Source: Alphaproteobacteria bacterium (GTDB lineage: Bacteria; Pseudomonadota; Alphaproteobacteria; Puniceispirillales; Marisalimonadaceae). Taken from it: 53,944 bases of DNA. The stretch is from positions 1 through 53,944 of the forward strand of contig JADHRC010000001.1 in NCBI GenBank assembly GCA_016777645.1, given 5' to 3'. The notes under the pieces were generated by a model that was not told the DNA's origin, ran no database searches, and worked only from the letters and a program-made list of their open reading frames with translations. Of the stretch, positions 1-9,358 are shown piece after piece (position 1 is the first letter of the stretch; every line of letters starts with the position of its first letter). Position numbers and translations under genes: made by a program.

Positions 1-1
1 A

Positions 2-1654
2 AAAGCACTTTCACTTGGTGAAAAATATGGTTATAGAAACGCTCAGGCAACAGTGATTGCTCCAACAGGTACAATTGGATTAGTTATGGATTGCGATACA
101 ACTGGTATTGAACCTGATTTTGCTATGGTTAAATTCAAAAAATTAGCTGGTGGAGGTTATTTTAAAATAATCAATCGTGTTGTACCAGAAGCTTTGTCAC
201 ATCTGGGATATGATGCAGACCAAATAGAAGATATGCAGAGATATGCCGTTGGAACAGGTAGCCTAAAAGATTGTCAAGCTATAAGTCATAATGCCCTTAT
301 CTCTAAAGGATTTACAGACAAAGAAATTCAACTTATTGAAAATTCCTTGGCTTCCGCTTTTGATATCAAATTTGTTTTTAATCAATTCACTCTTGGAGAA
401 GATTTTTGTAGAAACAAAATAGGAATGTCCTCTGAACAAATGAATGATTTTTCTTTTAATATGTTAGAGTTTTTGGGTTTTACGCCTGAAGAAATAGATG
501 TTGCCAATATTCATGTTTGTGGAGCGATGACATTAGAAGGTGCACCTCATCTTAACAAGGAACATTTAGCTGTTTTTGACTGTGCTAATGTATGTGGTAG
601 AATTGGTAAGAGATTTTTATCGGTTGATAGCCATATAAAAATGATGGCAGCTGCACAATCATTTATATCTGGAGCTATTTCTAAAACAATAAATATGCCA
701 AATGACGCCACAATAGAAGATTGTAGCGATGCGTATATGTTATCTTGGCAATTAGGCATTAAAGCTAATGCGCTATATAGAGACGGATCAAAACTAAGCC
801 AACCCCTTAATTCGGCATTGCTTGACGATGAAGATATCGATGATCAAGAAAGCAGCATCAGCAATGAACAAGACATAACTCAACGTACTACTGAGGTTGT
901 TGAGAAAATAGTTGAGAGATTTGTTAGAGCAGAGAGGGACAAGTTACCCCATAGAAGAAAAGGATATACTCAAAAAGCTACTGTTGGAGGACATAAGGTA
1001 TACTTAAGAACTGGTGAATATGAAAATGGTAAATTAGGTGAGATTTTTGTAGATATGCACAAAGAGGGTGCTGCCTTTAGATCTCTAATGAATAACTTCG
1101 CTATCGCAGTCTCTATTGGTTTACAGTATGGAGTTCCATTAGAAGAGTTTGTTGAAGCGTTTACATTCACAAGATTTGAGCCACAAGGAATGGTTACTGG
1201 TAATGATACAATAAAAATGTCCACCTCAATTTTAGATTATATCTTCAGAGAACTAGCTATATCCTACCTGGATAGAAATGATCTAGGTCACGTTGGCCCA
1301 GAAGATTTAGATTCGAGTACTACTGGTTCAGGTGAAAACAAAAGTCTCACAACAGAAAAAGTTGCTAGTAGAGGTTTTGTAAGAAGAGAGTTAAAAGTTG
1401 TTTCAGGTGGAGGCAGTAATGTGACCATGATGCCACAAACAACTTTACTTAAAGAAGAAAAAAACGAGGTGTTAAATGAAAACACAACCATTGCTGTCAA
1501 TGAAACTCAAAAACAAAATTTAGCTCAAGAAATCGAGGCAAAGATTAAGGGTTACGAGGGTGAAGCATGCGGTGAATGCGGTAACTTTACTCTTGTTAGA
1601 AACGGAACATGCATGAAATGTAACACATGTGGTGGTACTTCAGGTTGTTCATAA
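2..1654 (+). CDS. nrdJ: Adenosylcobalamin-dependent (class II) ribonucleotide reductase, C-terminal part
   Basis: Reduces ribonucleotides to deoxyribonucleotides for DNA synthesis in the cytoplasm, using adenosylcobalamin instead of a di-iron/tyrosyl radical. The frame is open from base 2 without a start, so the 5' part lies outside the window; about 550 residues remain of a protein that is usually about 1,200 long. Visible are the barrel motif APTGTIG followed by DCDTTGIEPD near the left edge, a long acidic linker around bases 800-900, a conserved block (VYLRTGEYENGKLGEIF), and a Cys-rich tail (CGECGNFTLVRNGTCMKCNTC) that in this family carries the redox cysteines and a zinc-binding fold. 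The next gene starts 17 bp downstream. Class II enzymes need no separate NrdB subunit, and none is seen here. The family call is secure; the N-terminal cone and effector regions cannot be judged. Confidence 0.95.
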   Translation, partial: KALSLGEKYGYRNAQATVIAPTGTIGLVMDCDTTGIEPDFAMVKFKKLAGGGYFKIINRVVPEALSHLGYDADQIEDMQRYAVGTGSLKDCQAISHNALISKGFTDKEIQLIENSLASAFDIKFVFNQFTLGEDFCRNKIGMSSEQMNDFSFNMLEFLGFTPEEIDVANIHVCGAMTLEGAPHLNKEHLAVFDCANVCGRIGKRFLSVDSHIKMMAAAQSFISGAISKTINMPNDATIEDCSDAYMLSWQLGIKANALYRDGSKLSQPLNSALLDDEDIDDQESSISNEQDITQRTTEVVEKIVERFVRAERDKLPHRRKGYTQKATVGGHKVYLRTGEYENGKLGEIFVDMHKEGAAFRSLMNNFAIAVSIGLQYGVPLEEFVEAFTFTRFEPQGMVTGNDTIKMSTSILDYIFRELAISYLDRNDLGHVGPEDLDSSTTGSGENKSLTTEKVASRGFVRRELKVVSGGGSNVTMMPQTTLLKEEKNEVLNENTTIAVNETQKQNLAQEIEAKIKGYEGEACGECGNFTLVRNGTCMKCNTCGGTSGCS

Positions 1655-1671
1655 AATAAGGTTTATTTATA

Positions 1672-2142
1672 ATGATTGATGATATTAATAAAAAATTAGT
1701 AGCGCTTAATATTAAATTAGACGAGGCAAGCATCCCTGCTGGTAGCTATGTTCCATATGTAATTACAGGGAATCTTGTTTTTATATCAGGGCAACTACCT
1801 TTTATTAATGGACAGCTTACAACTAAGGGTAAAGTTGGTGGTAATGTATCTATAGATGAGGCAATAAAAATGGCAGAAGCATGTGCAAAAGCCATTTTAA
1901 GCCAACTTAAAGCAGCTTGCAATGGAGACCTTAATAAAGTTAAGAGAGTTGTTAAACTAGGAGGTTTTGTGGCATCTGCTCCTGAATTTACAGATCATCC
2001 AACGGTAATAAATGGTGCTTCAGACCTATTTGTAAAAATTTTTGGTGAAAAAGGTAAACATGCAAGGTTTGCAATAGGAGCTGCTGCTCTACCTCGTGAT
2101 GTTCCTGTAGAAATCGAAGGTATTTTTGAAATTGAAAATTAA
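1672..2142 (+). CDS. RidA/YjgF/UK114-family protein (long alphaproteobacterial type)
   Basis: A 156-residue member of the RidA superfamily. RidA proteins hydrolyse reactive enamine/imine intermediates released by PLP enzymes, but this longer subgroup has not been assigned that activity with certainty. Family marks are VFISGQLPF in the N-terminal half and the C-terminal block ARFAIGAAALPRDVPVEIEG, which contains the Arg that contacts the substrate carboxylate in active RidA proteins. Length is about 25 residues more than E. coli RidA because of an extended N-terminus. An AAGG-like ribosome site precedes the ATG, and the gene follows nrdJ by 17 bp, so co-transcription is likely. Imine deaminase activity is inference. 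Confidence 0.88.
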   Translation: MIDDINKKLVALNIKLDEASIPAGSYVPYVITGNLVFISGQLPFINGQLTTKGKVGGNVSIDEAIKMAEACAKAILSQLKAACNGDLNKVKRVVKLGGFVASAPEFTDHPTVINGASDLFVKIFGEKGKHARFAIGAAALPRDVPVEIEGIFEIEN

Positions 2143-2166
2143 TTTTTTTCTTTTACAAAAATAAAA

Positions 2167-3303
2167 ATGCGAGCTGAACTTGTTTCTAAACTGAATGAAG
2201 TCGATAAATTTCAGTGGGACCAGTTAAACACAACTAATCATCCATTTACTTCATATGATTTTCTTAACTCTTTAGAATTATCAAATTCGGTGTGTTCTAA
2301 AACTGGATGGCAACCAATGCATATAATAATTAAGGATGCTAATGATAATATAATTGGTGCATGTCCAAATTATTTGAAAATGCATTCTTATGGTGAATAT
2401 GTCTTTGATCATGCTTGGGCTAATGCATTTGAAAATGCTGGTGGCCAATATTATCCTAAGTTATTATCTGCAATCCCTTTTACACCTGCAACTGGTCCAA
2501 GAATTTTAATTAATCCACTTAATCCAAATAATGAAAAAATACTTGAATTAATATTAGAAACATTAGAATTAACAGTAAAAACAAACAACCTAAGCTCTTC
2601 GCACATTAATTTTATTACTCAAGACTTGAATTTAAAGTTAAATAAAGATAATTGGATAGAAAGAAAAGGTCTTCAGTTTCATTGGCACAACAAAAACTAT
2701 AAATCTTTTGATGATTTTTTATCTAATTTAAAAAGCTCAAAGCGAAAATCCATAAAAAAAGAACGGAGATCAGTTTATGAGCATGATCTAACCATTCAAA
2801 AGATAACTGGAGCTGAATTAGATATAACGATGTGGGATGCTTTTTATGAATTCTATCTTACAACCATAGATAAAAAATGGGGCGGAGTTTATTTAACAAA
2901 AGATTTTTTTTATTTAATTCATAACACTTTAAAAAAAAAAATTTTATTAATTATTGCTAAACAAAACCAAAAAATTGTTGCTGGGGCTCTTAATTTTATT
3001 GGAGAAAATATTTTATATGGACGTAATTGGGGGACAATAGTTAATATTCCATTTTTACATTTCGAATTATGTTACTACCAAGCTATTGAATACGCTATTG
3101 CAAATAATATTGATACAGTTGAAGCCGGTGCGCAAGGTCATCACAAGATTCAAAGAGGTTATTTAGCCTCACCAACTTACAGTAGACACTTTATTGCAAA
3201 CAAATCTTTTTCTGAAGCTATTAAACGATTTGTTAAATTAGAGAAAATCGAAATTGAAAAACAAATAGGTTTTGTTAATCAACAAAGTTCTCCATATTCT
3301 TAA
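2167..3303 (+). CDS. FemAB-like/GNAT-fold acyltransferase (DUF482, COG3146)
   Basis: A 378-residue protein resembling the DUF482 'peptidogalycan biosynthesis/recognition' family, which has a tandem GNAT/FemAB-like fold. Recognisable blocks are HPFTSYDFLNSLE near the N-terminus, YVFDHAWANAFENAGG and PFTPATGPR around residues 80-115, and in the C-terminal half GRNWG with EAGAQGHHKIQRGY, all typical of this family. The acceptor is unknown; related FemABX proteins add amino acids to peptidoglycan peptides, but the analogy is weak. It lies 24 bp after the RidA gene on the same strand and converges with clpA. An 11-A run at 2931-2941 encodes lysines; the frame stays open through it. Family fairly sure, function not. 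Confidence 0.8.
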   Translation: MRAELVSKLNEVDKFQWDQLNTTNHPFTSYDFLNSLELSNSVCSKTGWQPMHIIIKDANDNIIGACPNYLKMHSYGEYVFDHAWANAFENAGGQYYPKLLSAIPFTPATGPRILINPLNPNNEKILELILETLELTVKTNNLSSSHINFITQDLNLKLNKDNWIERKGLQFHWHNKNYKSFDDFLSNLKSSKRKSIKKERRSVYEHDLTIQKITGAELDITMWDAFYEFYLTTIDKKWGGVYLTKDFFYLIHNTLKKKILLIIAKQNQKIVAGALNFIGENILYGRNWGTIVNIPFLHFELCYYQAIEYAIANNIDTVEAGAQGHHKIQRGYLASPTYSRHFIANKSFSEAIKRFVKLEKIEIEKQIGFVNQQSSPYS

Positions 3304-3307
3304 TTAA

Positions 3308-5626
3308 TTAAGTAAGTTCTGGAGTATTTTTATTTTTAGGTGATGAGGTTTTCTTTTTATTATCTTTATTATTAATACCCAGTGTTTTTAAAATCAATTT
3401 ATCTTTTGATAAATCAACATTTACTGTTCCACCATCCATCAAACGACCAAACAATAATTCTTCCGCAAGTGGCTTTTTAATATGCTCTTGTATAACTCTG
3501 CCAAGAGGTCTAGCCCCAAAGGTTTTATCATAACCTTTGTTAGCTAACCAATCTCTTGCTTTATCGGTTAATACTACTGAGACCCCTTTTTCAGATAATT
3601 GAGCCTCAAGCTGCATAATAAATTTATCAACGACCATTCTAACTACTTCCAATGGTAAATAACCAAATGGTATTATAGCATCTAATCTATTCCTAAACTC
3701 TGGCGCAAAAAGCTTTTCAATGGCTTCACCATCCGCCCCTTCTCGGTTTTCTTGTTTGAAGCCAATAGCTGCCTTTGACAATTCTTGTGCACCTGCGTTA
3801 GTAGTCATAATTAAAATTGTATTTCTAAAATCTATAGATTTACCATTATTGTCAGTTAATCTACCATGATCCATAACTTGTAAAAGGAGATTAAATAAGT
3901 CTGGATGAGCTTTTTCTATTTCATCTAATAAAAGAACTGAGTGTGGATTTTGATCTATAGCATCAGTCAGAAGCCCACCTTGATCAAAACCTACATATCC
4001 TGGAGGAGCTCCAATAAGTCTTGAAACTGTATGTCTTTCCATATATTCCGACATATCAAATCTAATAAGTTTAACACCCGTTGCCTCCGCTAATTGTTTA
4101 GCAACCTCTGTTTTCCCTACACCTGTTGGACCTGAAAACAAATAACAACCAACTGGTTTTTCGCCTTCTCTTAGACCAGCTCGTGAAAGCTTTATGCTAG
4201 CAACAAGTTCTGTTACAGCCTTATCTTGACCATAAACCATCCTTTTTAGATCATCTTCTAGTTTTGATAATGCTTTTCTATCATCAGTAGAAACATTTCT
4301 TGGTGGGATCCTTGCAATCAATGCAACAGTTTCTTCTATCTCTGTTTTACCAATGATACGTTTTCTCTTTGATTTATTTTTTAACATTTGAGCCGCAGCA
4401 GTTTCGTCTATAACATCGATCGCTTTATCAGGTAATTTTCTATCATTAATATACCTTGCTGATAGCTCAACAGCTGTTTTAATAGCTATGTTAGTAAACT
4501 TTAGTTTATGATGTTCCTCGTAACGAGATTTTAGACCCATTAATATTTTTACTGTGTCATCAACATTTGGTTCTGCAACATCAATCTTTTGAAATCTTCT
4601 TACTAAAGCTCTGTCTTTGTCAAAATATCCTCTATATTCTTTGTAAGTTGTTGACCCTATACATTTAAGGCCTCCATTCTGTAGAGCAGGTTTTAATAAA
4701 TTTGAGGCATCCATAGCCCCTCCACTTGTTGCACCAGCTCCAATTATTGTATGTATTTCATCAATGAATAAAATAGCATTCTCATTTGCCTCTATTTCCT
4801 TCATAACTGCTTTTAAACGTTCTTCAAAATCTCCTCTATATCTTGTTCCAGCTAGTAGAGCTCCCATGTCTAAAGCATAAATTTCTGAATTTAAAAGAAT
4901 TTCTGGAACATTTCCTTTAACAACTCTATCTGCGAGACCCTCAGCTATGGCTGTTTTACCAACACCTGGATCGCCTACTAACAAAGGATTATTTTTTGTT
5001 CGCCTACACAAGACTTGAATGGTCCGATCTAATTCAAGCTGCCTTCCAATTAAAGGGTCAATTTTACCTTCAGCAGCCTTTTCATTTAAATTTACTGCAT
5101 ATTTATCTAATGCTTTTTCAGATTTTTTATTTTCATTGTCTTCAGAGTTATTTTCGGTACCTGATGGTGACGTTGTTTTCGAATAGTTCGGATCTTTTGC
5201 TAATCCATGACTCATAAAACTTACAGCATCAAGTCTTTTCATATCTTGTTTTTGTAGTAAATACACCGCGTAACAGTCTCTTTCAGAAAACATAGCAACT
5301 AAAATATTTGCGCCTGTTGCTTCATTTCTACCTGAAGATTGAGTGTGAATCACAGCTCGTTGAACAACTCTTTGAAATCCAGCAGTAGGCTGAGTGTCTG
5401 CTTCACTATCAGATGTAACTATTGCTTTTAAATCTTCATTTAAGTATTTATTTATGTCTTGCTCTAATGTTTTAACATTAACAGAACACGCTTTTAGAAC
5501 TTCTAAAGCATCTTGATCTTCTAGCAATGCAAATAACAAGTGCTCTAAAGTTGCAAACTCATGCCGTAATGAGGATGCGTTAGTCATTGCTCTTCTTAAA
5601 GTTTCTTCTAAAGATTTTGACAGCAT
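3308..5626 (-). CDS. clpA: ATP-dependent Clp protease ATP-binding subunit ClpA
   Basis: AAA+ unfoldase that threads substrates into the ClpP peptidase; with ClpS it degrades N-end-rule proteins. At 772 residues it is close to E. coli ClpA (758). Order: N-terminal double Clp_N repeat (about 1-145), acidic low-complexity linker (about 150-172), first AAA+ module with Walker A GDPGVGKT (218-225) and Walker B ILFIDEIH, then a second module with Walker A GPTGVGKT and Walker B VLLLDEIEKAH. An IGF tripeptide (in AAIGFKQ) is the ClpP-docking loop. The absence of a long coiled-coil middle domain excludes ClpB/ClpC. It starts 2 bp after clpS ends, so the two are translationally coupled. A Lys/Asn-rich C-terminal tail extends past the last conserved block. 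clpP is not in the window. Confidence 0.97.
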   Translation of the reverse strand: MLSKSLEETLRRAMTNASSLRHEFATLEHLLFALLEDQDALEVLKACSVNVKTLEQDINKYLNEDLKAIVTSDSEADTQPTAGFQRVVQRAVIHTQSSGRNEATGANILVAMFSERDCYAVYLLQKQDMKRLDAVSFMSHGLAKDPNYSKTTSPSGTENNSEDNENKKSEKALDKYAVNLNEKAAEGKIDPLIGRQLELDRTIQVLCRRTKNNPLLVGDPGVGKTAIAEGLADRVVKGNVPEILLNSEIYALDMGALLAGTRYRGDFEERLKAVMKEIEANENAILFIDEIHTIIGAGATSGGAMDASNLLKPALQNGGLKCIGSTTYKEYRGYFDKDRALVRRFQKIDVAEPNVDDTVKILMGLKSRYEEHHKLKFTNIAIKTAVELSARYINDRKLPDKAIDVIDETAAAQMLKNKSKRKRIIGKTEIEETVALIARIPPRNVSTDDRKALSKLEDDLKRMVYGQDKAVTELVASIKLSRAGLREGEKPVGCYLFSGPTGVGKTEVAKQLAEATGVKLIRFDMSEYMERHTVSRLIGAPPGYVGFDQGGLLTDAIDQNPHSVLLLDEIEKAHPDLFNLLLQVMDHGRLTDNNGKSIDFRNTILIMTTNAGAQELSKAAIGFKQENREGADGEAIEKLFAPEFRNRLDAIIPFGYLPLEVVRMVVDKFIMQLEAQLSEKGVSVVLTDKARDWLANKGYDKTFGARPLGRVIQEHIKKPLAEELLFGRLMDGGTVNVDLSKDKLILKTLGINNKDNKKKTSSPKNKNTPELT

Positions 5627-5628
5627 TG

Positions 5629-5976
5629 TTATTCCTTCTCTAATTGAACTTGCAAAGGATGTTCATGTTTACGTGCATAATTCATAACTTGCATTGCTTT
5701 TGTTTCTGCCAAATCGTAGGCATAAACTCCACAAACACCTACTCCTCTTTGGTGCACATGAAGCATAATTTGTGTCGCTTCTTCTCTGTTTTTTTGAAAA
5801 AATTTTTCTAAAACTTCAATAACAAATTCCATTGGAGTATAATCGTCATTCATCATTAATACCCTATAAAGAGGCGGAATTTTAGTTTTCGGTTTAACGG
5901 CTAATTTAATATTACTGTCAATATCCTTGTTATCGTTGTTTTCATTATCATCTTTACTCATAACAAATGGAAACAT
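5629..5976 (-). CDS. clpS: ATP-dependent Clp protease adaptor ClpS
   Basis: Adaptor that delivers substrates with N-end-rule degrons to ClpA. The core is unmistakable: LYRVLMMNDDYTPMEFV forms the degron pocket, followed by EATQIMLHVHQRGVGVCG and the C-terminal KHEHPLQVQLEKE. The frame is open up to an ATG at 6078 (149 aa), but that start lacks a ribosome site and would give a much longer N-terminus than usual. The ATG at 5976 follows an AGG-type site at about 8 bp and gives 115 aa, near the family norm; an ATG at 5961 (110 aa) is also possible. The first 30 or so residues are a polar, flexible extension as in other ClpS proteins. It heads the clpS-clpA operon. Confidence 0.95.
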   Translation of the reverse strand: MFPFVMSKDDNENNDNKDIDSNIKLAVKPKTKIPPLYRVLMMNDDYTPMEFVIEVLEKFFQKNREEATQIMLHVHQRGVGVCGVYAYDLAETKAMQVMNYARKHEHPLQVQLEKE

Positions 5977-6238
5977 CTTGTTACCTAGATGCTTATGGCA
6001 AAGATTTAATCTTGTTTCCATTATCAATGTTTGAATATCCTGATTAATTTGTATTACTTCATCATATAAGAACGACATAATCGTTCAACAAGTTTAAATT
6101 AATATTTTTTTAATTAAGGCTCTCCGTATACACTTGCATATATTATACTAAATGTAGTGTTTTATTAAAAAAAATATCTAAATGATGTATTTTTTTTATA
6201 AATTTCAACTATAATCAATTTTTTTTATTATAATCTAA

Positions 6239-7537
6239 ATGGCTATTTTTTGGATATGGACTGTGTTTAATTCTTTTTTTAATATTAGTAACACCTATCA
6301 GTTTTTCTTATTCAACTATATCAATTCCTTAAATTCAAAAAGGTTCATCTTATTTCCTTTAATTATCTTAGCTGTGTTTGTGTTTATTTTTCCAGCTAAT
6401 GCTAAATATGCATCTTTTATTATTAATGAAAATACCAAACGAATTTATCATAATACTAATGCCGACACTTTAAACTATCCAGCCTCGCTTACAAAAATAA
6501 TGACCTTATATATGATTTTTGATGCTTTAGAGACTAAAAAAATAACCATGAATACAAAATTCAAAGTCTCTAAACGAGCATCTAGACAACCACCATCTAA
6601 GTTACATCTGCCCGCAGGTTCTACTATTAGTGTTAAGAATGCTATTATGGCTTTAATAACTAAATCTGCAAATGACGTAGCTACAGTTGTTGCAGAAAAT
6701 TTAGGAAAATCAGAAAGAAATTTTGCAAAATTAATGACTAAAAAAGCCCAAAAGTTAGGTATGACAAGAACTACGTTTAAAAATGCTTCAGGACTGCCTA
6801 ATAGAGCCCAACTATCAACCGCTAGAGATATGGCAACATTAGGTATAGCTATCAGACGTGATCATCCAAAATTTTTTGAGCTGTTTAAAACTAAACATTT
6901 TGTTTACAAAGGTATTAAATATACGAACCATAATAATTTATTAGGTAGTTATTCTGGAACTGATGGTATTAAAACAGGTTATACTTATGCTTCTGGGTTT
7001 AACCTTGTAGCTTCCGTAGAAAGAAATGGACAAAGGATTATAGGTGTTGTTTTTGGTGGCAAAAAAGCCAGGTCACGTGATAAACATATGATTAACCTTC
7101 TTAACAAGCATTTTAAAACTCAGCCATCTAAACCACTGGTAAGAATGGCAAAACCATCAGAGGTTCCACTAACTCGTCCAAAAATTTCTCTTGTAGAAAA
7201 AAACATTAAAAGCTTTGATATACCCTCCTCACTTAACTTACCGCCATCAAAAAACGAAGAAGAGGACTGGTTTATACAAATTGGAGCTTTTAAAAATAGA
7301 CTTAATGCCCATAAAGCCGCACGTAATGCCAGAAATATTGTCCCAGAACAACTTGGTAATCTACCAGCTTCTCTGAGTAAAATCACAAGATCAAATGATA
7401 AAAATAATACTATTGAACATCTTTGGCGTGTAAGATTTGTAGAGTTAGCCGAGAATCAAGCTCGTTCCGTTTGTGCAGAACTATGGACGTCTGGCTTAAG
7501 TTGCATTCCACTTCCTGCAAACAGCGATAAATCTTAA
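6239..7537 (+). CDS. D-alanyl-D-alanine carboxypeptidase (PBP5/6 type, S11) with C-terminal SPOR domain
   Basis: Periplasmic low-molecular-weight penicillin-binding protein that trims the terminal D-Ala of peptidoglycan pentapeptides. All three active-site motifs are present: SLTK (83-86, nucleophile Ser83), SAN (143-145) and KTG (245-247). A hydrophobic segment at about 36-52 ending FPANA-KYASF looks like the signal peptide. C-terminal residues about 343-428 (beginning DWFIQIGAF) form a SPOR domain, which binds denuded glycan at septa, so a role at the division site is likely. The fusion is common in Alphaproteobacteria. The N-terminus is oddly long (about 35 residues before the signal); a GTG at 6263 with GGA upstream is an alternative start. 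It is divergent from clpS and converges with umuC 7 bp away. Confidence 0.93.
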   Translation: MAIFWIWTVFNSFFNISNTYQFFLFNYINSLNSKRFILFPLIILAVFVFIFPANAKYASFIINENTKRIYHNTNADTLNYPASLTKIMTLYMIFDALETKKITMNTKFKVSKRASRQPPSKLHLPAGSTISVKNAIMALITKSANDVATVVAENLGKSERNFAKLMTKKAQKLGMTRTTFKNASGLPNRAQLSTARDMATLGIAIRRDHPKFFELFKTKHFVYKGIKYTNHNNLLGSYSGTDGIKTGYTYASGFNLVASVERNGQRIIGVVFGGKKARSRDKHMINLLNKHFKTQPSKPLVRMAKPSEVPLTRPKISLVEKNIKSFDIPSSLNLPPSKNEEEDWFIQIGAFKNRLNAHKAARNARNIVPEQLGNLPASLSKITRSNDKNNTIEHLWRVRFVELAENQARSVCAELWTSGLSCIPLPANSDKS

Positions 7538-7544
7538 TTTGATA

Positions 7545-8849
7545 CTATGATACTCGTAATATATCATTCCAGTTAGTTGTATAAAAAGGAGATCTATAAC
7601 TAGAACGCATCTTCCAATTATTTCCTTCTATTCTTTGCTTTCTTTGTTTGATTATTCCTTGAGAACCATAAAACAAGGTCATTTTACCCATTTTAGCATT
7701 TATACTATCTAACATTTTCATGCAAATATCAGATTTATTGGTAAATTCTTTTTTTGTATTTCCATATGTAAACAAGTTATCCTGAATAATAAAATTGTGC
7801 TCTCTCTTTTGAATATCGAGTAATACAACTCCAATTTTTTTATAGTTATAATTTGGAAGATAAAGACTTTCTAGTAACTTAAAAGCTTTTCCAATTATAA
7901 GGTTTGTGCTGTCTGTCAAATCATCAAAAATAATTGATGCGCTATTACTGTATTGTAAATCTTTTTTTCTAAAACGATTAGTATGAATAAAGACAGAAAT
8001 GGCACCACATAAGCTATTTTGAGACCTAAGTTTTTCAGCAGCTCTGGCTACATAATTTGCTAATGCTTTTTTTAGATCATTTTTATTATTTATAATATTA
8101 CCGAAAGATCTAGAAACAGTAATTGATTGTTTAGCAGTTATCCCCTCTAAAGTCAGACAAGGGATCCCTCTTAATTCGTAAACAATACGCTCACCAACAA
8201 CTGAAATCAGATTTCTTATTTGACGAGGATCCGACTGCTGCAACTCGAAAGGATTATTGATTCCTATAGACTTCAAACGATTTGCCCAACCCTTTGATAT
8301 ACCCCAAATATCTTCTAAGGATAGATCCTTTAATATCTTATCTAAATGCTTTGATATAGTTAAAATATAAACACCATTAGATGAATGTTTCTTAGCCATT
8401 TTATTTGCTAATTTTGCTAATGTTTTAGTAGGTCCTACTCCAATAGAAACAGGTATTCCTGTCCATTGATAAATCAATTTTCTTATTTTAACCATCTCAT
8501 CTAATACGGTTACACCATTAATTTTTTCTAAACTAAGAAAAGCTTCATCAATAGAATATATCTCTATATCAGGCACAAAAAAGTTTAAAGAAGTCATAAC
8601 ACGCGATGACATATCTCCATATAAAGTATAGTTTGATGAGTATGTAAAAACTTTGTTTTTATTTATTAACTCTTTATATAAATGTAATGGTGCCCCCATA
8701 GGTATGCCGAGAGCTTTTGCTTCGTTTGACCTAGCAATAATACATCCATCGTTATTCGATAGCACAACAACTGGCTTTGTTTTTAATAAAGGATTAAAAA
8801 CTCTTTCGCAGGACACATAAAAATTATTGCAGTCTACTAATCCATACAT
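7545..8849 (-). CDS. umuC: DNA polymerase V catalytic subunit UmuC (Y-family)
   Basis: Error-prone translesion polymerase of the SOS response, active as UmuD'2C. The 434 residues compare with 422 in E. coli. Metal ligands and steric-gate region are visible: D6 in GLVDCNNFYVSCE with Tyr11, and the catalytic pair D101-E102 in SIDEAF. A helix-hairpin-helix segment follows (about 175-215), then the little-finger domain. QDNLF at 356-360 fits the QLxLF sliding-clamp motif and sits almost exactly where E. coli UmuC has its own. The C-terminal SPFYTTNWNDI is the usual UmuC ending and separates it from DinB. The gene starts 1 bp after the umuD stop codon, so the two are coupled under the LexA-type operator upstream of umuD. 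Confidence 0.96.
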   Translation of the reverse strand: MYGLVDCNNFYVSCERVFNPLLKTKPVVVLSNNDGCIIARSNEAKALGIPMGAPLHLYKELINKNKVFTYSSNYTLYGDMSSRVMTSLNFFVPDIEIYSIDEAFLSLEKINGVTVLDEMVKIRKLIYQWTGIPVSIGVGPTKTLAKLANKMAKKHSSNGVYILTISKHLDKILKDLSLEDIWGISKGWANRLKSIGINNPFELQQSDPRQIRNLISVVGERIVYELRGIPCLTLEGITAKQSITVSRSFGNIINNKNDLKKALANYVARAAEKLRSQNSLCGAISVFIHTNRFRKKDLQYSNSASIIFDDLTDSTNLIIGKAFKLLESLYLPNYNYKKIGVVLLDIQKREHNFIIQDNLFTYGNTKKEFTNKSDICMKMLDSINAKMGKMTLFYGSQGIIKQRKQRIEGNNWKMRSSYRSPFYTTNWNDILRVS

Positions 8850-8850
8850 A

Positions 8851-9333
8851 TTATAAAAAATGAACTGAACTAGTAACCACTCCCCAAATCTCCATATTCA
8901 TATGATCTTGGATTTCAATGGGTTTGTATAGATCATTTTCTGGCATCAACATTATTTTCCCAGAACTTTTATATAATCTTTTAACTGTCATTTGACCATC
9001 TAAAACAGCAATAATTATTTTTCCGTGTGATGGTTTAATACTTCTATCTACAACAAGAATATCATTGTCATTTATACCAGCATTAATCATTGAATCACCA
9101 TTAACACGGACAAAAAACGTTGCAGCAGGACGTTTAATTAAATAACTATTTAAGTCCAAAGTTTTTTCTAAATTATCATCTGCAGGAGAAGGGAAACCTG
9201 CTGAAACTTTAGAGCTGTAAAGCGGAAACGTCTGCGTTTTATTTAAACATGGCTTAAAAACTTCTAGTTTATTAGGTAATTTATAATGTCCATTTTGAGC
9301 TAAAATTTTTTTTGTAACCTCTAAATTTATCAT
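8851..9333 (-). CDS. umuD: SOS mutagenesis protein UmuD (LexA-like self-cleaving serine protease)
   Basis: RecA-stimulated self-cleavage converts UmuD to UmuD', which activates UmuC. The 160 residues show the cleavage site A45-G46 (SAGFPSPADD), nucleophile Ser81 (NGDSM) and general base Lys118 (MTVKRLY). The spacing (35 residues from the cleavage Gly to Ser, 37 from Ser to Lys) equals that of E. coli UmuD, so the protein should be active. There is no DNA-binding domain, which rules out LexA. The N-terminal arm is about 20 residues longer than in E. coli. It is the first gene of umuDC; the start codon lies 25 bp from a GTTC-N7-GTTC operator, implying LexA repression and DNA-damage induction. 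Confidence 0.95.
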   Translation of the reverse strand: MINLEVTKKILAQNGHYKLPNKLEVFKPCLNKTQTFPLYSSKVSAGFPSPADDNLEKTLDLNSYLIKRPAATFFVRVNGDSMINAGINDNDILVVDRSIKPSHGKIIIAVLDGQMTVKRLYKSSGKIMLMPENDLYKPIEIQDHMNMEIWGVVTSSVHFL

Positions 9334-9358
9334 TTTTTATATTCCATATATATATTTT

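Noticed and set aside
2931..2941. Run of 11 A in the DUF482 gene as a phase-variable slippage site
   Set aside because: The frame is intact, the run encodes lysines, and A-runs are common in this base composition; no functional context for phase variation.
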